Below are positions 1 to 11,933 of a DNA stretch of 64,000 nt, piece by piece. Within the stretch, counting starts at the first letter, position 1; every line of letters begins with the position of its first letter. A model generated the notes under the pieces. It made no database searches. It was not told the DNA's origin and was given only the letters and a program-made list of their open reading frames with translations. The translations under genes were made by a program, and so were the position numbers. The DNA is taken from positions 16,204,221 through 16,268,220 of the forward strand of contig OZ038527.1 in the NCBI GenBank assembly GCA_964036665.1. Reading direction: 5' to 3'. Origin of the DNA: Gordius sp. MW1 (Eukaryota > Nematomorpha > Gordioida > Gordea > Gordiidae).

Positions 1-950
1 ATATGTATTGGTGGTGGTGGTTTCAAGCGGGGAGTAGGTATTATGCAATAAATGGTTGTGAGTTGAGGTAGACCTCTTGGGGACTGTAGCTGCTGGATGT
101 TTTCCAGAGCCTGGGCACCTCTGTTTTAATGGACCGTGAACGTAAATCAAATTAGAGAGGGTAATTGAAGCTAACCTGTAGCAGACTGGGCAGATTCCGG
201 TTTGAGTTGTGGAGTTTGTGTTGTTCATGTAGAAGGATTATGGATATTTGGGATAAACCTGTAGTAGAGTAAAATGGCAGCTATTTTGATGTTTGGTATT
301 CAACAGTTGGATTGTCATGGAAATAACTGTTAGGAGATATTGTTAAATGGTTTTTTGCCTCTGATAGGCGTAAAGGCTTGGTAAAGGTTAGAAAAAATAA
401 ACCTGCTTGCTTAAAAAAAAAAATTAAGTTTTTTTGTATTCTATGTTATAATTTTGCCTTTTGAGGATCTAACATTAAAAATGGCTTTTAAATGTTGTCA
501 TCGTTTTCCCGATATAAATGCTGCCTGAAAATGCTGCCAATATGGCATATGTTAAATTAAGATTTGTTATATATAGCCAAAAAAATTTTGGGATTGTGAA
601 TACCACATTTGTATAAAAACTTTGTTGTATCGTTTTTTTTACTATTTGTATTATTTTTTGTAATATAATATCAAAGTTTTCTTGTCAATATCCCCGTTCC
701 ACTTTGTGCTCTTACAATTCATTTATACACAAACTTACTATACTATGTGAAATTTTTTATATTGTCTTGATATAATCGTTTTACCTACACTACATTGTTT
801 TTTTACGAATCAATTTATTTATTTTATGCATAAACATGAGGGATCTGAGACATACCAGTGTGATGTTATAAGAAAAAATACACAAAGTAGTAACGGAATT
901 TTAAGTTTGACCAACGTTTATAAGGGAAAAATTTTTGATTGGCGTTTGAC
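1..950. other. AT-rich sequence without a recognised gene; 3'UTR-like tail near 396-423
   Basis: No convincing coding region is seen. The first 420 bases are less AT-rich than what follows. They end with AATAAA at 396-401 followed about 12 bases later by a run of 11 A (413-423). That arrangement resembles the 3' end of a polyadenylated transcript, either a gene ending from the left or a retroposed copy. From 424 to 950 the sequence is low-complexity AT-rich DNA. Confidence 0.4.
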
Positions 951-951
951 C

Positions 952-1120
952 CATGGGCGTAGCCAGGTTTTGGATTAGGGTAGGGAGGCGAAAATGTTTT
1001 AAGTTTAATAGGGGGGGGGGGGGAATATTTTTAAATTTGTATGTTTTTACATTGACATTTTTTTATCATTTAGGGGGGGGGGCGTCTCCTCCTGCCCCCC
1101 CCCTTCTGGCTATGCCCATA
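952..1120. mobile_element. hAT-type MITE, CATGGGCGTAGCC family
   Basis: A 169-bp element begins CATGGGCGTAGCCAGG and ends with the inverted form (TGGCTATGCCCATA). It is flanked by a perfect 8-bp duplication GTTTGACC at 944-951 and 1121-1128. Long G and C runs lie inside. The 8-bp target duplication is characteristic of the hAT superfamily, and no transposase is present, so it is non-autonomous. Other members are at 5936, 35951, 44743 and 58537. Confidence 0.85.
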
Positions 1121-1167
1121 GTTTGACCCCTTACCAATTGTGTGAAATTAAAGCTCGGCCCCCAAGG

Positions 1168-1190
1168 CAAAGAGGCTAGCTACGCCACTG
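1168..1190 (-). repeat. Terminal inverted repeat of a second hAT-like element
   Basis: Read on the minus strand from 1190, the sequence starts CAGTGGCGTAGCTAGCC, a typical hAT terminus. The partner end was not found within the window, so the element appears truncated or diverged. The MITE at 952-1120 would lie inside it. Confidence 0.45.
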
Positions 1191-1504
1191 CAAACCATAA
1201 GGAATAACAGAGCCATCACAATTCCAAAAATCAAGGTCAATTTGCTCTTCGTCGAGCATGAAATTATCATATTTTGGCCATGGCAATGTCCATTCATCTG
1301 CTGATTTTGAATATTCAGAATCTGAAGATGACGACGATATAATAATATGATTGTCCATATTAACCTATAAATTGAAATATAATTAATAATATCAAATTAA
1401 CACTTCCACGCAAAATGTGGAAAGCTGGAAATACGGAAAACTAATCAAATGCATTGGCAATTTCGCAGAATATGTGTCAAACGAACTAAAAACAATATGC
1501 ATGT

Positions 1505-2700
1505 TTTGACAATTAAGTACTTTATGTGTGATCACAAATAGAGTTCATATGTATAATTATATTAAGGTATTATATATATTTAAACTCATCTATATATTTA
1601 TAGGTATATAAGCATTAAATATATAAATTTACACTAATATAAGCACAATATATGATTATTATTATAAATTTATACCTCTATACATAGCTACTTATGCAGA
1701 CACTTTAATAAATATTATTTTTAGTTGATTTGTAAATACAAAAATGTTTGAAATGTGTTGCTTTATTGCTTGAAACTGAAAGAATCTATTTAAATCAGAA
1801 TTTGTTACCACTTCAAATGCAAAAACATAATTATATCAAGCTTATTAATTGAAGGTAACTATCAAAAATAAAATGTTTAGCATTTTGAAAGCAAAAATTT
1901 AATTGTGTCAAGCAGCAATCATTTTTCACATATTTATATGTTGTTTGTTACCTGAGGGGATCTATCTAAATACAAATTCCTTAGCATTTTGAAAGCAAAA
2001 ACCATATGTCAAGCAACAATAATTTTTCACAAACTTACAACCTTATGTTATATCACTTCAAGGGATCTATCTAAATCAAAAATTTTTAAAAGCAAAAACC
2101 AATTATGTCAAGCAACAATCATTTTCACAAACTTATATGTTTTATATTACTTGAAGGAAAATATCTAAATCAAAATACTAAAACCAATTAAATGCTTTGA
2201 CCATTTATCACCTTATGTGATCACAAATAACATTCAGATGTATAATTATATGAAGGTATTATATATTTATACTCATTTATATATTTTTAGGTATATAAGC
2301 ATTAAATATATACATTTACACTTATATAAGCATGATATATGATTATAAATATAGATTTTTATATTTACATCATATAAAGACACTTAATAAACTGTAATAC
2401 ATGTAATATGTACATATTATATAAGATTTTCAATTAAAATGCACAAATAAGTTTGAAATATGTTGCTTTATTACTTAAAGAAATCTATCTAAATCAAAAT
2501 TTGTTAGCATTTTAAAAACAAAAAACTTAATTATGTCAAACTTATTAATTGAAGATAACTATCTAAATCAAAATATTTAGCATTGTAAAAAAACCTAATT
2601 ATGTCAAGCAACAATCATTTTTCACAAACTTATATGCTGTTTTATTACTTGAAGTTTTCACAGACTTATATGTTATTTTATTACTAAAAAGAGAGACACC
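1505..2700. repeat. Imperfect tandem repeats (about 110 bp within a roughly 690-bp duplication)
   Basis: The phrase 'atctatctaaatcaaaat..ttagcatttt..aaaac..aattatgtcaagcaacaatcatttttcacaaacttatatg' (paraphrased, with gaps) recurs about every 100-120 bp. A larger block including 'gatcacaaata..ttca.atgtataattata' occurs at about 1530-1655 and again at about 2215-2340, so there is a higher-order duplication. Only AT-rich non-coding DNA is seen. Confidence 0.6.
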
Positions 2701-4344
2701 TTAAAAATTTTAGAATCTAGAAATAAAAAAAAACCTAACAGATGGTAAGTTCTGCCTATTTAATATAAAAAGCTGGGCAATAAAAGAGGGACTTTATTTG
2801 GGATGATGCCACTCCCAATAGTATTTGGGACACCCAAAAACTTTAAAATCCAAACATGATAAACTAATTTACTAGATAGTAAGATCTATATAGACATATA
2901 ATATATAGGGTACCTACATATATATAAGTAAATATGCATTGTACATAAATATTATTTAAAAGATTAAAATTATGTATTTATTATATAAGCATAAATAAAT
3001 TTGCATAGCATTATATATAGTTCTATATGTACAAGTAAATATATATAATGAATAGAAATAGTTATAGTATTTCAATACACTATGGCTATTTTATAAAAAA
3101 TATAAAAATAAATATAGTACTTTTAAACTATCCTTAATATAAATGTATATATAAATATAATACTCTAATATTATTATTCATATTTTATATGTATCTCTAA
3201 AATTATAATCATATATTGTGCTATATAATTGTAAATGTATATCTTTAGTGTTTACATACTTAGGAATATATAGATGGGTTTTAATATATGTAATAACGAT
3301 ATAATTATGGTATATTATAATGTATGTAATATACAGCACATATTTATATATATAATATATTATATATATTGTTATATTTAATTATGTAATTAACTCTTTT
3401 TAATTTGATATTTTAGATCATATATCTTGTTTGTAAGTACTTTCGTTAGTATCGGTTTTCCACATTATGCGTCAGATTCCAAATTAATAAAGTTTAATCT
3501 TAGCTTCTTTTGCACGTTATGGTATTTTAAAAGTATTTCAGAATAGGTAATAGAAAAAAGGAAAAACAGCTGATTTAAAAATATAAGTCTTTTTTGTTAC
3601 AAAATTCGGATCAACATCATTTTTCATATTAATAATAATAAAAAAGGGTTTTTAAAATTGAACGAACGTTAAATTTGAACGCGTTCACGTTCAAAGTTCA
3701 CCAAAAAAAGGAAGGCCGTTCATCAATTTTTTTTAAAATTTGAACGCGTTCATTCACATCACCATAAAATCATAATGAATTATAGAAATTTAGATCTCTA
3801 TCTAAGGCCGCATTAAAATTATCAATGTTACTAATTTTAGCCGTATTTGGCATATTAGGATGTGCAATTTTATCTAAAATTATCATGTATCCGCCATATT
3901 TCCTATCAAAAAATCAGAGAAAATCGAGAATAACGTTTTACCAAAACATTTTATAGCATAAAAACGCAAATTTTTGCTATTTTTTATTATCTTACCCCCA
4001 TCCCCTTTATACTATCATCTTTTGCAAATAAAAATAAAAAAATCAATTATTGATTTATAGTTTTTTAATTAAATAATTTAAAGGGTTGCACTAGAGGCAC
4101 ATAAGCTCTGCCCAGTGTAACCTGTATACGTGATGTTCAACTTTAATGCAAATTTTAAAGTCTTTTCATATAAATTTAAAATTACTATCAAAATGTTGGA
4201 AAAATTATACATATTTTAAATATGTAAATTAAGTTGCAAAACCTATTGTTGAGTGTACATAAATATTGAATAAAAGAACGCAGGTCGGAATTGCGATTTT
4301 TACGATTTTGAACGAATATAATTCAAGAACCAATGAATAAGAAG
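2701..4344. other. AT-rich intergenic DNA, no gene seen
   Basis: Very AT-rich, with many TATA-like dinucleotide tracts between 2880 and 3420. Around 3655-3760 there is a short GC-containing patch with repeated 'gaacgcgttca' motifs, which resembles a degraded transposon terminus. No open frame of interest. Confidence 0.5.
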
Positions 4345-5918
4345 CAGTCTTGTTAACGCTCCTTTTTAAAAGTAGCGACTCCCGCTCCCTCTCCTACCTT
4401 CTCAAAAGGAGCGAACTCCCGCTCCCGCTTATACATTTTTAAAGGAGCGCTCCCGCTCCAACTGGAGTGCCGCTCCATAACCGCTCCTTTGATTTTCATT
4501 TTTTTAGAAGGTACACGAAACAAAATCATATTTTTTTTTATCAAAACGTTTTATTTATATTATATGATATATCAAAATATTTATAATTTTTATTACTTTT
4601 TTTTATTATTTTGTTTTACTTATTTTATTTATATAAAATAAAAATAAATAATTATTTTCCAAGTTTATTGATCAAAATAAAAATTTTATCATAATAAAAT
4701 GTATATTTTTAATTTGGATGTTACAATTCAATTTAAAAAAATACTTTTGTTGAACATCTAATGACAAAATTAAAATAAATATAAAAATATAAAAGAGCAT
4801 CATATCTGACAACCCAAGCTCAACTAATGTAATGAATTGCCCAAAAATAATTAAAACCATTTTAAAAAACTCGGGCCTTCGGCCCTCGTGGGAAGGGGAG
4901 TAGGGGAAGGGGAAGGGAAGGGGGGGGGGGCGACTCATCTATACTCCGTATAAACGTAGCATATTTGCTATGCAATTTATGGGCGAGAAAGGTAGGAAGG
5001 GGCGAGAATGCCTATAGGGGGTGTTAAATGCAAAATAATTAGTTATAGACCCTTGTAGGGGAGGGCATAGGGTAATTATCAATGTTAACCTATTCAAAAA
5101 CGAAAAAAAAATTCGATTTATTTGGCCAATGGTCATTTTTTTCTATTGGTCAGTAGCTGCGGACGGTCAAAAAGTCATATTATCAATGATATTAACAAGA
5201 ACAAAATATTAATTGAATTAAATATATACATTGGAGGGTAAACGGACGGACATCAACGGACATCAACGGACAACCAAAAACGAGCCCATAAATTGCATAG
5301 CAATTAAAAAATTATTACAAAATAAAGAAATAATGATTTTACCTTAAGGTGTTTTTTTAGATTAAAGCTGCTGATTTTAGAGAAAGAAATCATTTTGTTG
5401 TTAATGCACAATAGGCATTTCGCCTTTAAGTTGACTTTATCATCTCTATCATCTATAAGCTTGAAATATTTTTTGTATGGTGGAAATGGAAATTTGGTTT
5501 CTTCTTCTATAATCTCTACTAAATCAATAAAACTATTTTTTATTATATATCTATAAAATGAATATTAATATGACTTACAAGATTTTTTAAAAAAATTTCA
5601 ATATAAAAAGGAAAAACTGATGTTTAATGTTTCAAATGATTAGATGAAAAATCAATATAAAACTCGGCTCAACATTTAATAATGAATAAATTTAAATATA
5701 ATAAATATATTTTCATTAAATTTTAATTAACAAATATTATTAATATTTAAAAAAAAATATAATTTATATATTAAAAAGAGCGGAGTAGCGGCGCTCCTCC
5801 GCTCCAGCCCTAAAAGGAGCTACTCCCGCGCCCGCTCCTCATTTTTAAAAAGAAGGGCCGCTCCTGCTTTTTTTTAAAATGTAGCGCCGCTCCGGAGCGC
5901 CGCTCCTTAACAAAACTG
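4345..5918 (-). mobile_element. hAT element with BED-finger remnant, interrupted by a composite element
   Basis: The ends are CAGTCTTGTTAACGCTCC on the left and, inverted, CAGTTTTGTTAAGGAGCG on the right. A perfect 8-bp duplication ATAAGAAG lies at 4337-4344 and 5919-5926. Sub-terminal regions on both sides (about 4358-4490 and 5770-5910) are rich in GGAGC/GCTCC blocks. On the minus strand, about 5340-5525, a reading frame gives a piece like a BED zinc finger (KCLLC, then SSFNLKKHL), the N-terminal DNA-binding part of hAT transposases. No catalytic domain remains. The composite element at 4870-5305 has inserted inside. Confidence 0.8.
4870..5305 (-). mobile_element. Composite modular element, full-length-like copy
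   Basis: Read on the minus strand it starts AATTGCTATGCAATTTATGG, followed by a short tandem of 'gtccgt' words. Next comes a module ending in 'gaccattggccaaat', a module 'ggttaacattgataattacc', the inverse core (CCCATAAATTGCATAGCAA), a C-rich tract and a terminal hairpin GGGCCGAAGGCCC. Related copies lie at 45110, 51240, 53019, 55855 and 63334. No protein is encoded. The flanks share TTAAAAAA, a possible but low-complexity target duplication. Confidence 0.65.
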
Positions 5919-5935
5919 ATAAGAAGTAATAAAAT

Positions 5936-6107
5936 CACGAGCGTGTTAGGGGGCAAGGGGGGCCACCCTCCCAAGTGATGGAAAAAACTTTCAATGCAAA
6001 AACCCTTAAAAATTAATGAAAATTATGTTTTGCCCCCCCCTCCCCCCCCAATTGAACTTAAAAACGTTTCGCCCCCCCCCCTAATCCAAAACCTGGCTAC
6101 GCACATG
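5936..6107. mobile_element. hAT-type MITE, CATGGGCGTAGCC family
   Basis: The right end reads inverted as CATGTGCGTAGCCAGG. The left end is a diverged form (CACGAGCGTGTTAGG). The flanks AATAAAAT (5928-5935) and AATAGAAT (6108-6115) match at 7 of 8 positions, as expected for an old 8-bp duplication. G and C runs lie inside. It sits ten bases to the right of the hAT element ending at 5918. Confidence 0.7.
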
Positions 6108-6154
6108 AATAGAATTGTATCAGATAATTTATTAAAGTGGTTCTAAAGTTGCGG

Positions 6155-6181
6155 CACCTAAGTTACATTGGTACCTGTCGG
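6155..6181 (+). repeat. Isolated piggyBac-type end
   Basis: The words 'aagttacattggtacctgtcgg' here match the right terminus of the piggyBac element at 23688-26158 almost base for base. A flanking TTAA is not preserved (GGCTCA follows), and no partner end or transposase was seen nearby, so this is a relic of the same family. Confidence 0.55.
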
Positions 6182-6743
6182 CTCAGAAGATTCAGGCAAT
6201 TTGAGCTTACAGTTTATTAAAAAATCATGGTTGGTGTAATATTTGATCTAAACTTTATATAATAATACTTTATTTATTATTGTTGGGTGCTTTAAATTTG
6301 ACGTCCATAATGACATTTATGTGTTAGTAATTGCGGCCTAATTGGTTTAAATTTATTCCTAAACGATGGAATAGAAGAAAGGAAATAAATGAATATATAT
6401 TTTATGTTTAAAGCGATTTACGCTGCCTTTATACCCCAAAAAGTAAGATTTAAATTCCCATTCCAACGGATTCACTAGATATCCCCAAAAAGGTTTCAAA
6501 AGTTCTTAACACTAGCCAATGCAAAAAATAGTCCACTTAGATCCGTTTTAAAAATCTTTAAATAACAATTTTTAAGTTAAGCTTTTCTTAAAACTTTTTA
6601 TGTTGAAAAACTAATACTAAGATCTGTCATAAATCTCTTCCTTCCCCTACTTCCCCCCCCCCCCTTGCGCCGATTAAAATTAATACATTGACGGCGAACT
6701 TATCTTTCTAACGACGTGCCCTCATAAGTCAGCGTTCGTGATG
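6182..6743. other. Intergenic, nothing recognised
   Basis: AT-rich sequence with one C run at about 6650-6664. No coding frame or RNA gene is seen. Confidence 0.5.
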
Positions 6744-7154
6744 ACGCGTGAAGCGAAAAAAAGCGAAGTGAATTTTGGCTAAATTTATCAAACTATTCAT
6801 TCTTTTCTTAATATATTTATATTCATCATGAAATTTATCATATATTACGAAGATAACAATTGTAAATAGGAGGCGTTCATAGTGAAACCGCAGACGATTA
6901 TTTTCGCCCGCGGCAAAAAGCGAACGAAAATAAAATACAAATCATTTTGTACTTTTCACGCGAGGTTAAAAAATTTAATTTGGTATGTATGTATTTTTTA
7001 TATAATTTTATTTGTTTATAGTATAATTACGATCCTATCTGAATACTATTGATATATGATAAATTTCACCCTGAATATTAAGCTATTAGGAAAAAGAGTG
7101 AAGTGTTTGATAAATTAGCCCAAAAATTCACTTCGATTTTTTTCGCTTCGCGTG
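6744..7154. mobile_element. MITE with long (about 70-bp) inverted repeats
   Basis: The left arm 'gcgtgaagcgaaaaaaagcgaagtgaatttt..taaatttatcaaac' is mirrored on the right as 'gtttgataaatta..aaaattcacttcgatttttttcgcttcgcgtg' (both paraphrased with gaps). Between the arms, about 6870-6945, is a segment 'ggcgttcatagtgaaa..cgattattttcgc' that also occurs at about 48890-48950, where it again follows 'gcgttcgtgatgacgcg'. No protein is encoded. Confidence 0.65.
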
Positions 7155-7270
7155 TATGCTAGTACATTGGCAGAGATCCTCACGATCGCGCAATAAAAAT
7201 GATGATTCATCTGCCACTTTGTTAATGGTAGCACCTAAAACATTAGTTAAGACAGCAGGATTGGGTACTC

Positions 7271-7556
7271 CTAGGGGCTTGTCTTAATATCGGATTTTGC
7301 TGCGCAGCAAAAATCATTGAACGGGTATAACATAGCCGTGTCTTAACTTCTAATTCACAGCAGATTAACATTTCAGGCGCCTAACATAACAGCGATTAAT
7401 CTCAAGAGTTAAAATAAACAAAAAAACGTGTTTAACTATCAAAAAACAAAATATTAATAATTACAACCGAGGTTTACACATGAAATTGAATCGGATATGT
7501 GATAAAGATAAATTCGCGCCATTTGAATCTAAATCCGATATTAAGACAAACCCTAG
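7271..7556. mobile_element. Small MITE with 25-bp inverted repeats
   Basis: The ends read CTAGGGGCTTGTCTTAATATC and, inverted on the right, CTAGGGTTTGTCTTAATATC, both continuing CGGATTT. The 286-bp body has no open frame. The superfamily cannot be assigned from the sequence alone. Confidence 0.65.
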
Positions 7557-7978
7557 GTCCAAGCTGATGCGCCCTTTAGAGAGTATTAGGTGTAGCGCGT
7601 TGAATACCATGTTCGCCTTGAGGGAGCACTGATTTTCTAATACCCCCCCCCCACTTTAACTCAATAAGAGGCACTGCGGCATTAATACCTACAGGCATTC
7701 CTACCGAAACCCGTTGAACAACGTGTTCCTTCCATAGATAATGGGCAGATGACACTGTCCACGCACTCCGCACCTTCTAGGTAAACTATTTAGCTCTACC
7801 TTCCCCCGGAAATTGTTGTTTTCTCACGTTCTACATGACATGAGCTACTGGTCGCAGAGGTACCACATTTGGCTCATAAAGCGATCGCGGGCAGCTCACC
7901 GGCTCCGAGTAATGCTTAAGAGAACAGCTCGCAATACCGAACTTTAATTTTAGCATTATACAGGACTAATTACACTAC
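7557..7978. other. Intergenic, nothing recognised
   Basis: GC content is a little higher than the surroundings. A short minus-strand open frame at 7576-7773 has no recognisable similarity and I do not call it a gene. Confidence 0.4.
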
Positions 7979-8464
7979 TAGTGATGTGGAAAACCCGAAA
8001 AAAATTTCGGTCGATGAGACGAGAATTATTACCTCGAAGCGAGAGATTTTATCAGCGAGATCTCGGCTTTAATTTTTATTTTCAACTATTGAGACTTAAT
8101 TGAGCTAATTAAGAATTTTTTATTTTATGGGGTTTACATTTAGGATATTAAATGCAAATTAATATGTTTTTAATACTTTAAAACTAAATTATTTACGCAC
8201 TTAATTATCTGCTTCGCGAAAGTTTAAATTTGTAATATAATTTTATTCAGTAGACAACATAGTGTGAGTGGCCCTTAGGGTATATGAACAATTCATTATG
8301 TATAATATTTATTACTTATTTGTATAGCATTAATAATGAGTTTATACGCAACAAGTTCATCATCCAACTCAAAAAAGAGCACTGCCTAAACATTTCACCG
8401 TACCCAAGAATGAATCAAATATTGGGGAAGCGTAAATTGTGCTTTAAAGCTGTAAAATGACTGA

Positions 8465-8590
8465 TAGCAATATTTCAGGTCTTCAACGACATCTTAAACG
8501 TTACCATAATAAGGATTACTATAACCTTTACCCTACTCCAGTTAATAAGAAATTAAACTGCTTCGAAACTTTTTTTCAGCCAACCTAGAT
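8465..8590 (+). pseudogene. hAT transposase N-terminal (BED finger) remnant
   Basis: One frame reads SNISGLQRHLKRYH and continues through NKDYYNLYPTP to FETFFQPT. The SGLxxHLKRxH pattern is the C-terminal half of a BED zinc finger, the DNA-binding domain of many hAT transposases. The cysteine pair expected upstream is only partly visible and in another frame (KRKLCFKAVK), so the domain is broken. Confidence 0.55.
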
Positions 8591-8679
8591 GCTTCAGAAA
8601 ATCTAAGCATTTAACTTTTTTTACATATCAAACATATTCCTTAAAAATGACTAAATGATTGTATATATTGTATAATTAG

Positions 8680-8892
8680 TTGATTAACAAAAATAATAAT
8701 CCCAATTTAGCAGCAATGGCTAAAGATTTTCTGAGAACCCCGGCGACCTTGGTGCCTGCTGAAAGATTGTTTTCGAAAGCGTTTCTGACTATTCGAAAAC
8801 ATCCTAATAGATTAACTCATGAATCTGTCAGGAGCTTGATATGGCTAAACTCATGGCATACCTCAACAATTTTCAACCCATCACATTCATAA
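8680..8892 (+). pseudogene. hAT transposase C-terminal dimerisation domain remnant
   Basis: The translation contains FLRTPATLVPAERLFS, then RKHPNRLTHESV and LIWLNSW. This is the conserved hAT C-terminal dimerisation motif (P-A-[T/S]-x-x-P-x-E-R-x-F-S, then NRL, then a L-x-x-L-x-S-W block). It follows the BED remnant within 100 bases, so the RNase H-like catalytic middle has been deleted. This is the usual structure of a deletion derivative. Confidence 0.8.
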
Positions 8893-9230
8893 CTTTATAC
8901 GTCAAAATGTAGGCTTGGCAGATTCATTCAAACTCACAAAATTTTTTGCAAAATGTGCAATTTATTAATATATTAAAATAAATGAACATAAGCTTTTTTA
9001 GTACGTAATTATTTTATGCGGAAATTAATAATAAATGGATTAATTAAATGCTTTGTTTTATATAATGGGATGTCACACTATAATAAAATTGTTTAAATTT
9101 TATATCTAGCAACTTTAATTAAATTATTGTGCAAACTTAAGATCTCAAAATTTCTATGTTCTTCCTACAATAATGCCTTTTATTGTATTTGCAATGTTCA
9201 GAGTTATAAATAAAACCAATCTGGGATATA

Positions 9231-11933
9231 GGCTAAATCCCGAAAAGGCACAATCCCGAAGCTACAATAATGCTACTGCTACGATTTTCAAATTTCCATA
9301 TGTTTTTTAATTTTAAAGTTTTATCCATAATCAAGAGCAAGATTTGGGTGCCCCTTTACAATTTACTTATGTAAGAATCACATTTAATTAACCTCTGCAC
9401 CAAGTAACATAATATAGCTTTATTTACAGATCACTGATGAGTATTAATATTTAGTGACAAGGTATAAATTAAAGGATGCCATTAATAATAATCGTTTGGA
9501 ATCAATATCTAAGGTAATTTTAACGTATTTAAAATCAGGGAATCATTAATCCTATTAGGTATACAATAATGTTTGGGTATTATGTACTCAAGAGCTATAT
9601 TTGGGTGGAACCTTTACAATTTACTAATTATATAATTAACTGATATACGTTTGTTTGGTATAAGGTGGTGTATAAATAAGCAATATATAATAAATTTAAG
9701 TATTATATAAAGGATATCATCCCAGTGCTATCCCATGCCTCTAGATTCTTTTATAAAAGTTGATTAATGGAATATTTAGAACGTTAAGTGATATAGTTAC
9801 AGAGTATAATCTCAGCAAGTAAACATATAAGAAATTTGTTAAAGTTTTTTTGTACTTTAATAGAAAAAATATTAAATTTTAAAAGGGCAATCTCTTTAGC
9901 CATTAGATTAAATAGAAATTATTCATACAATTTATGATGCTATATAACTTAATTTAGATCCTATAAGATTGTAAAGGGATCATTGTTAAATATGATTAGT
10001 ATCAATGTGCATGTGATTAGATAAGCTTTTGTATTAAGTTTTTGCTATTATTATAAGGCAAATTTATTTATAACTAAATCACTAACTATTTCTATTTTAT
10101 TTTTATCTACCTCAACTAATGTTTACTTATTGATGTGCTGTTATATTGATATATAAGATGATTGATGGATGAAACTCTTACCCCAATTTTTACATTTAAT
10201 GCTTACCAAAGAGCCTAGCAAAAAAATGCCTTAAAATCTTGTTCTTGTTTTAAAAAGTCTAATTAGAAAATGTTATAGCAGGTTATGAAAATCTGGTACC
10301 TATCAATAACTTTTTTAGGAATGTGAAAAATTTTATATTTTACCAAACTTAATTTCAAGAAATATCAATAATATACTTATTGTCATATAGAAATTTAAGT
10401 TAGACCCACATTATAAAAATTTTGTTTTGGAAAATATTACATGTATATTTCTGATACCATTTTATGGAATTTGTTGAATTTATGGTTATAAAATTGTAAA
10501 TAATGAGTAATCTATCAATGAGTAAAAGATTGGTTATACTTTCATTCATTTAATCTATATATATCTAGCATAGGCTTTTATTTGATAAAATTAAGCTCTA
10601 ACAATCAACAAATAACAATATTTTAGCTTTGTTTTATAATCTAATTTTATAGTTTTAAGAGTTTATACATTATAGTAAATATTATTAAAGCTTAGCAACT
10701 TAATACACAAAAATTCTAAATTAATGAACTCATTATACTATGTTTATTAAGTTACTTAATTATAATTTTCATTTTAATCTACAATAAATTAAATTTGATA
10801 CTCATTTTTACACAAAAATTATCATTTTTATAGTTGTATATGTTTATAGACATTACATTTAGATTTTTTCATATTATTAAATATAACCTTATATGATGTA
10901 TTTTTATTTAAAGTGTCAACACTTCCTTAAGTTTGGACGATTCTATTAATTTTTGTTTTTAAGTTTTTTTTAGCCAAATTTTCTAAATTTATAGTTTGTA
11001 CCTTATTTAATATGTTCATCATAAAATTAAAAAAGCTATTTTTGTTATGAGCAAAATTAGTCATATTCAAAGAAACTTTACCTAAGAGTTATCTAAATAT
11101 CTCCTGCACTTTTAAGAATCTCAGTATTAATTTAAGGAATCATTGATTTAACCTATTTATATCTAGAATAGACTTTTATTTGATGTAATTAAGCTTTAAC
11201 AATTAACAAATGATAATACTCTAGCTCTGTTGTATAATCTAAAGATTTGTAGGAAGAACTGATACACCCTCTCCTAAAAAATCATAGAATGTTATAAATA
11301 AACTTACAAATAATTTGAATAAGCTATATAATATATAAGTGCTAAGAATTATAAGTTACCTTCATGTGAGATGTCAAGAGTTATCTAAATATCTCCTGCA
11401 CTTTTAAGAATCTCAGTATTAATTTAAGGAATTATGATAACCTATTTATATCTAGAATAGACTTTTATTTGATGAAATTAAGCTTTAACAATTAACAAAT
11501 GATAAAGTTTTCCATCTTTAATTTTGGTATAATCCAAGTCTTTATGGGTCAGAATCAAATTTTTTCTACTCGACTTTTTAAATTCTAAAGATAATTTATA
11601 AATATTTAGATATTAAGCTTACTTATACTTTCTGTATTATCTTGATTTGTTCTCTCAACCAAATATTCATTAAAAGCTTGATTATATGATTGCATATTTT
11701 TTACCATATGTTAATTGCCGTAAAAGTGTAGCATTAAAATTCGGGATTGTGCGCTTTCGGGATTTAGCCTAGGAACCAAGCTTACTTATACTTTCTGTAT
11801 TATCTTGATTTGTTCTCTCAACCAAATATTCATTAAAAGCTTGATTATATGATTGCATATTTTTTACCATATGTTAATTGCCGTAAAAGTGTAGCATTAA
11901 AATTCGGGATTGTGCGCTTTCGGGATTTAGCCT
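9231..11933. mobile_element. 2.7-kb inverted-repeat element with duplicated right end
   Basis: The left end GGCTAAATCCCGAAA..GGCACAATCCCGAA (gapped) is found inverted at the right as TTCGGGATTGTGCGCTTTCG plus GGATTTAGCC. TA flanks the element on both sides, which would fit a TA target. The right end occurs twice (ending at 11770 and 11933) because a 162-bp block is tandemly duplicated. The interior is AT-rich without a transposase frame, so it is non-autonomous or very old. Confidence 0.55.
11084..11505. repeat. 135-bp direct duplication
   Basis: The block beginning 'gagttatctaaatatctcct' at about 11085-11216 recurs at about 11375-11505 nearly unchanged. Its second half ('tatatctagaatagactttt' onward) also resembles about 10555-10615. 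Non-coding. Confidence 0.6.

Noticed and set aside
1176-1358. Minus-strand 60-codon frame (MDNHIIISSSSSDSEYSK..)
   Set aside because: An acidic, Ser-rich start that could be a transposon protein N-terminus, but it overlaps a hAT-like terminus, is short and has no recognisable domain.
7576-7773. Minus-strand 65-codon frame (MRSAWTVSSAHYLW..)
   Set aside because: No recognisable domain, spans a G run, and has no context supporting a gene.
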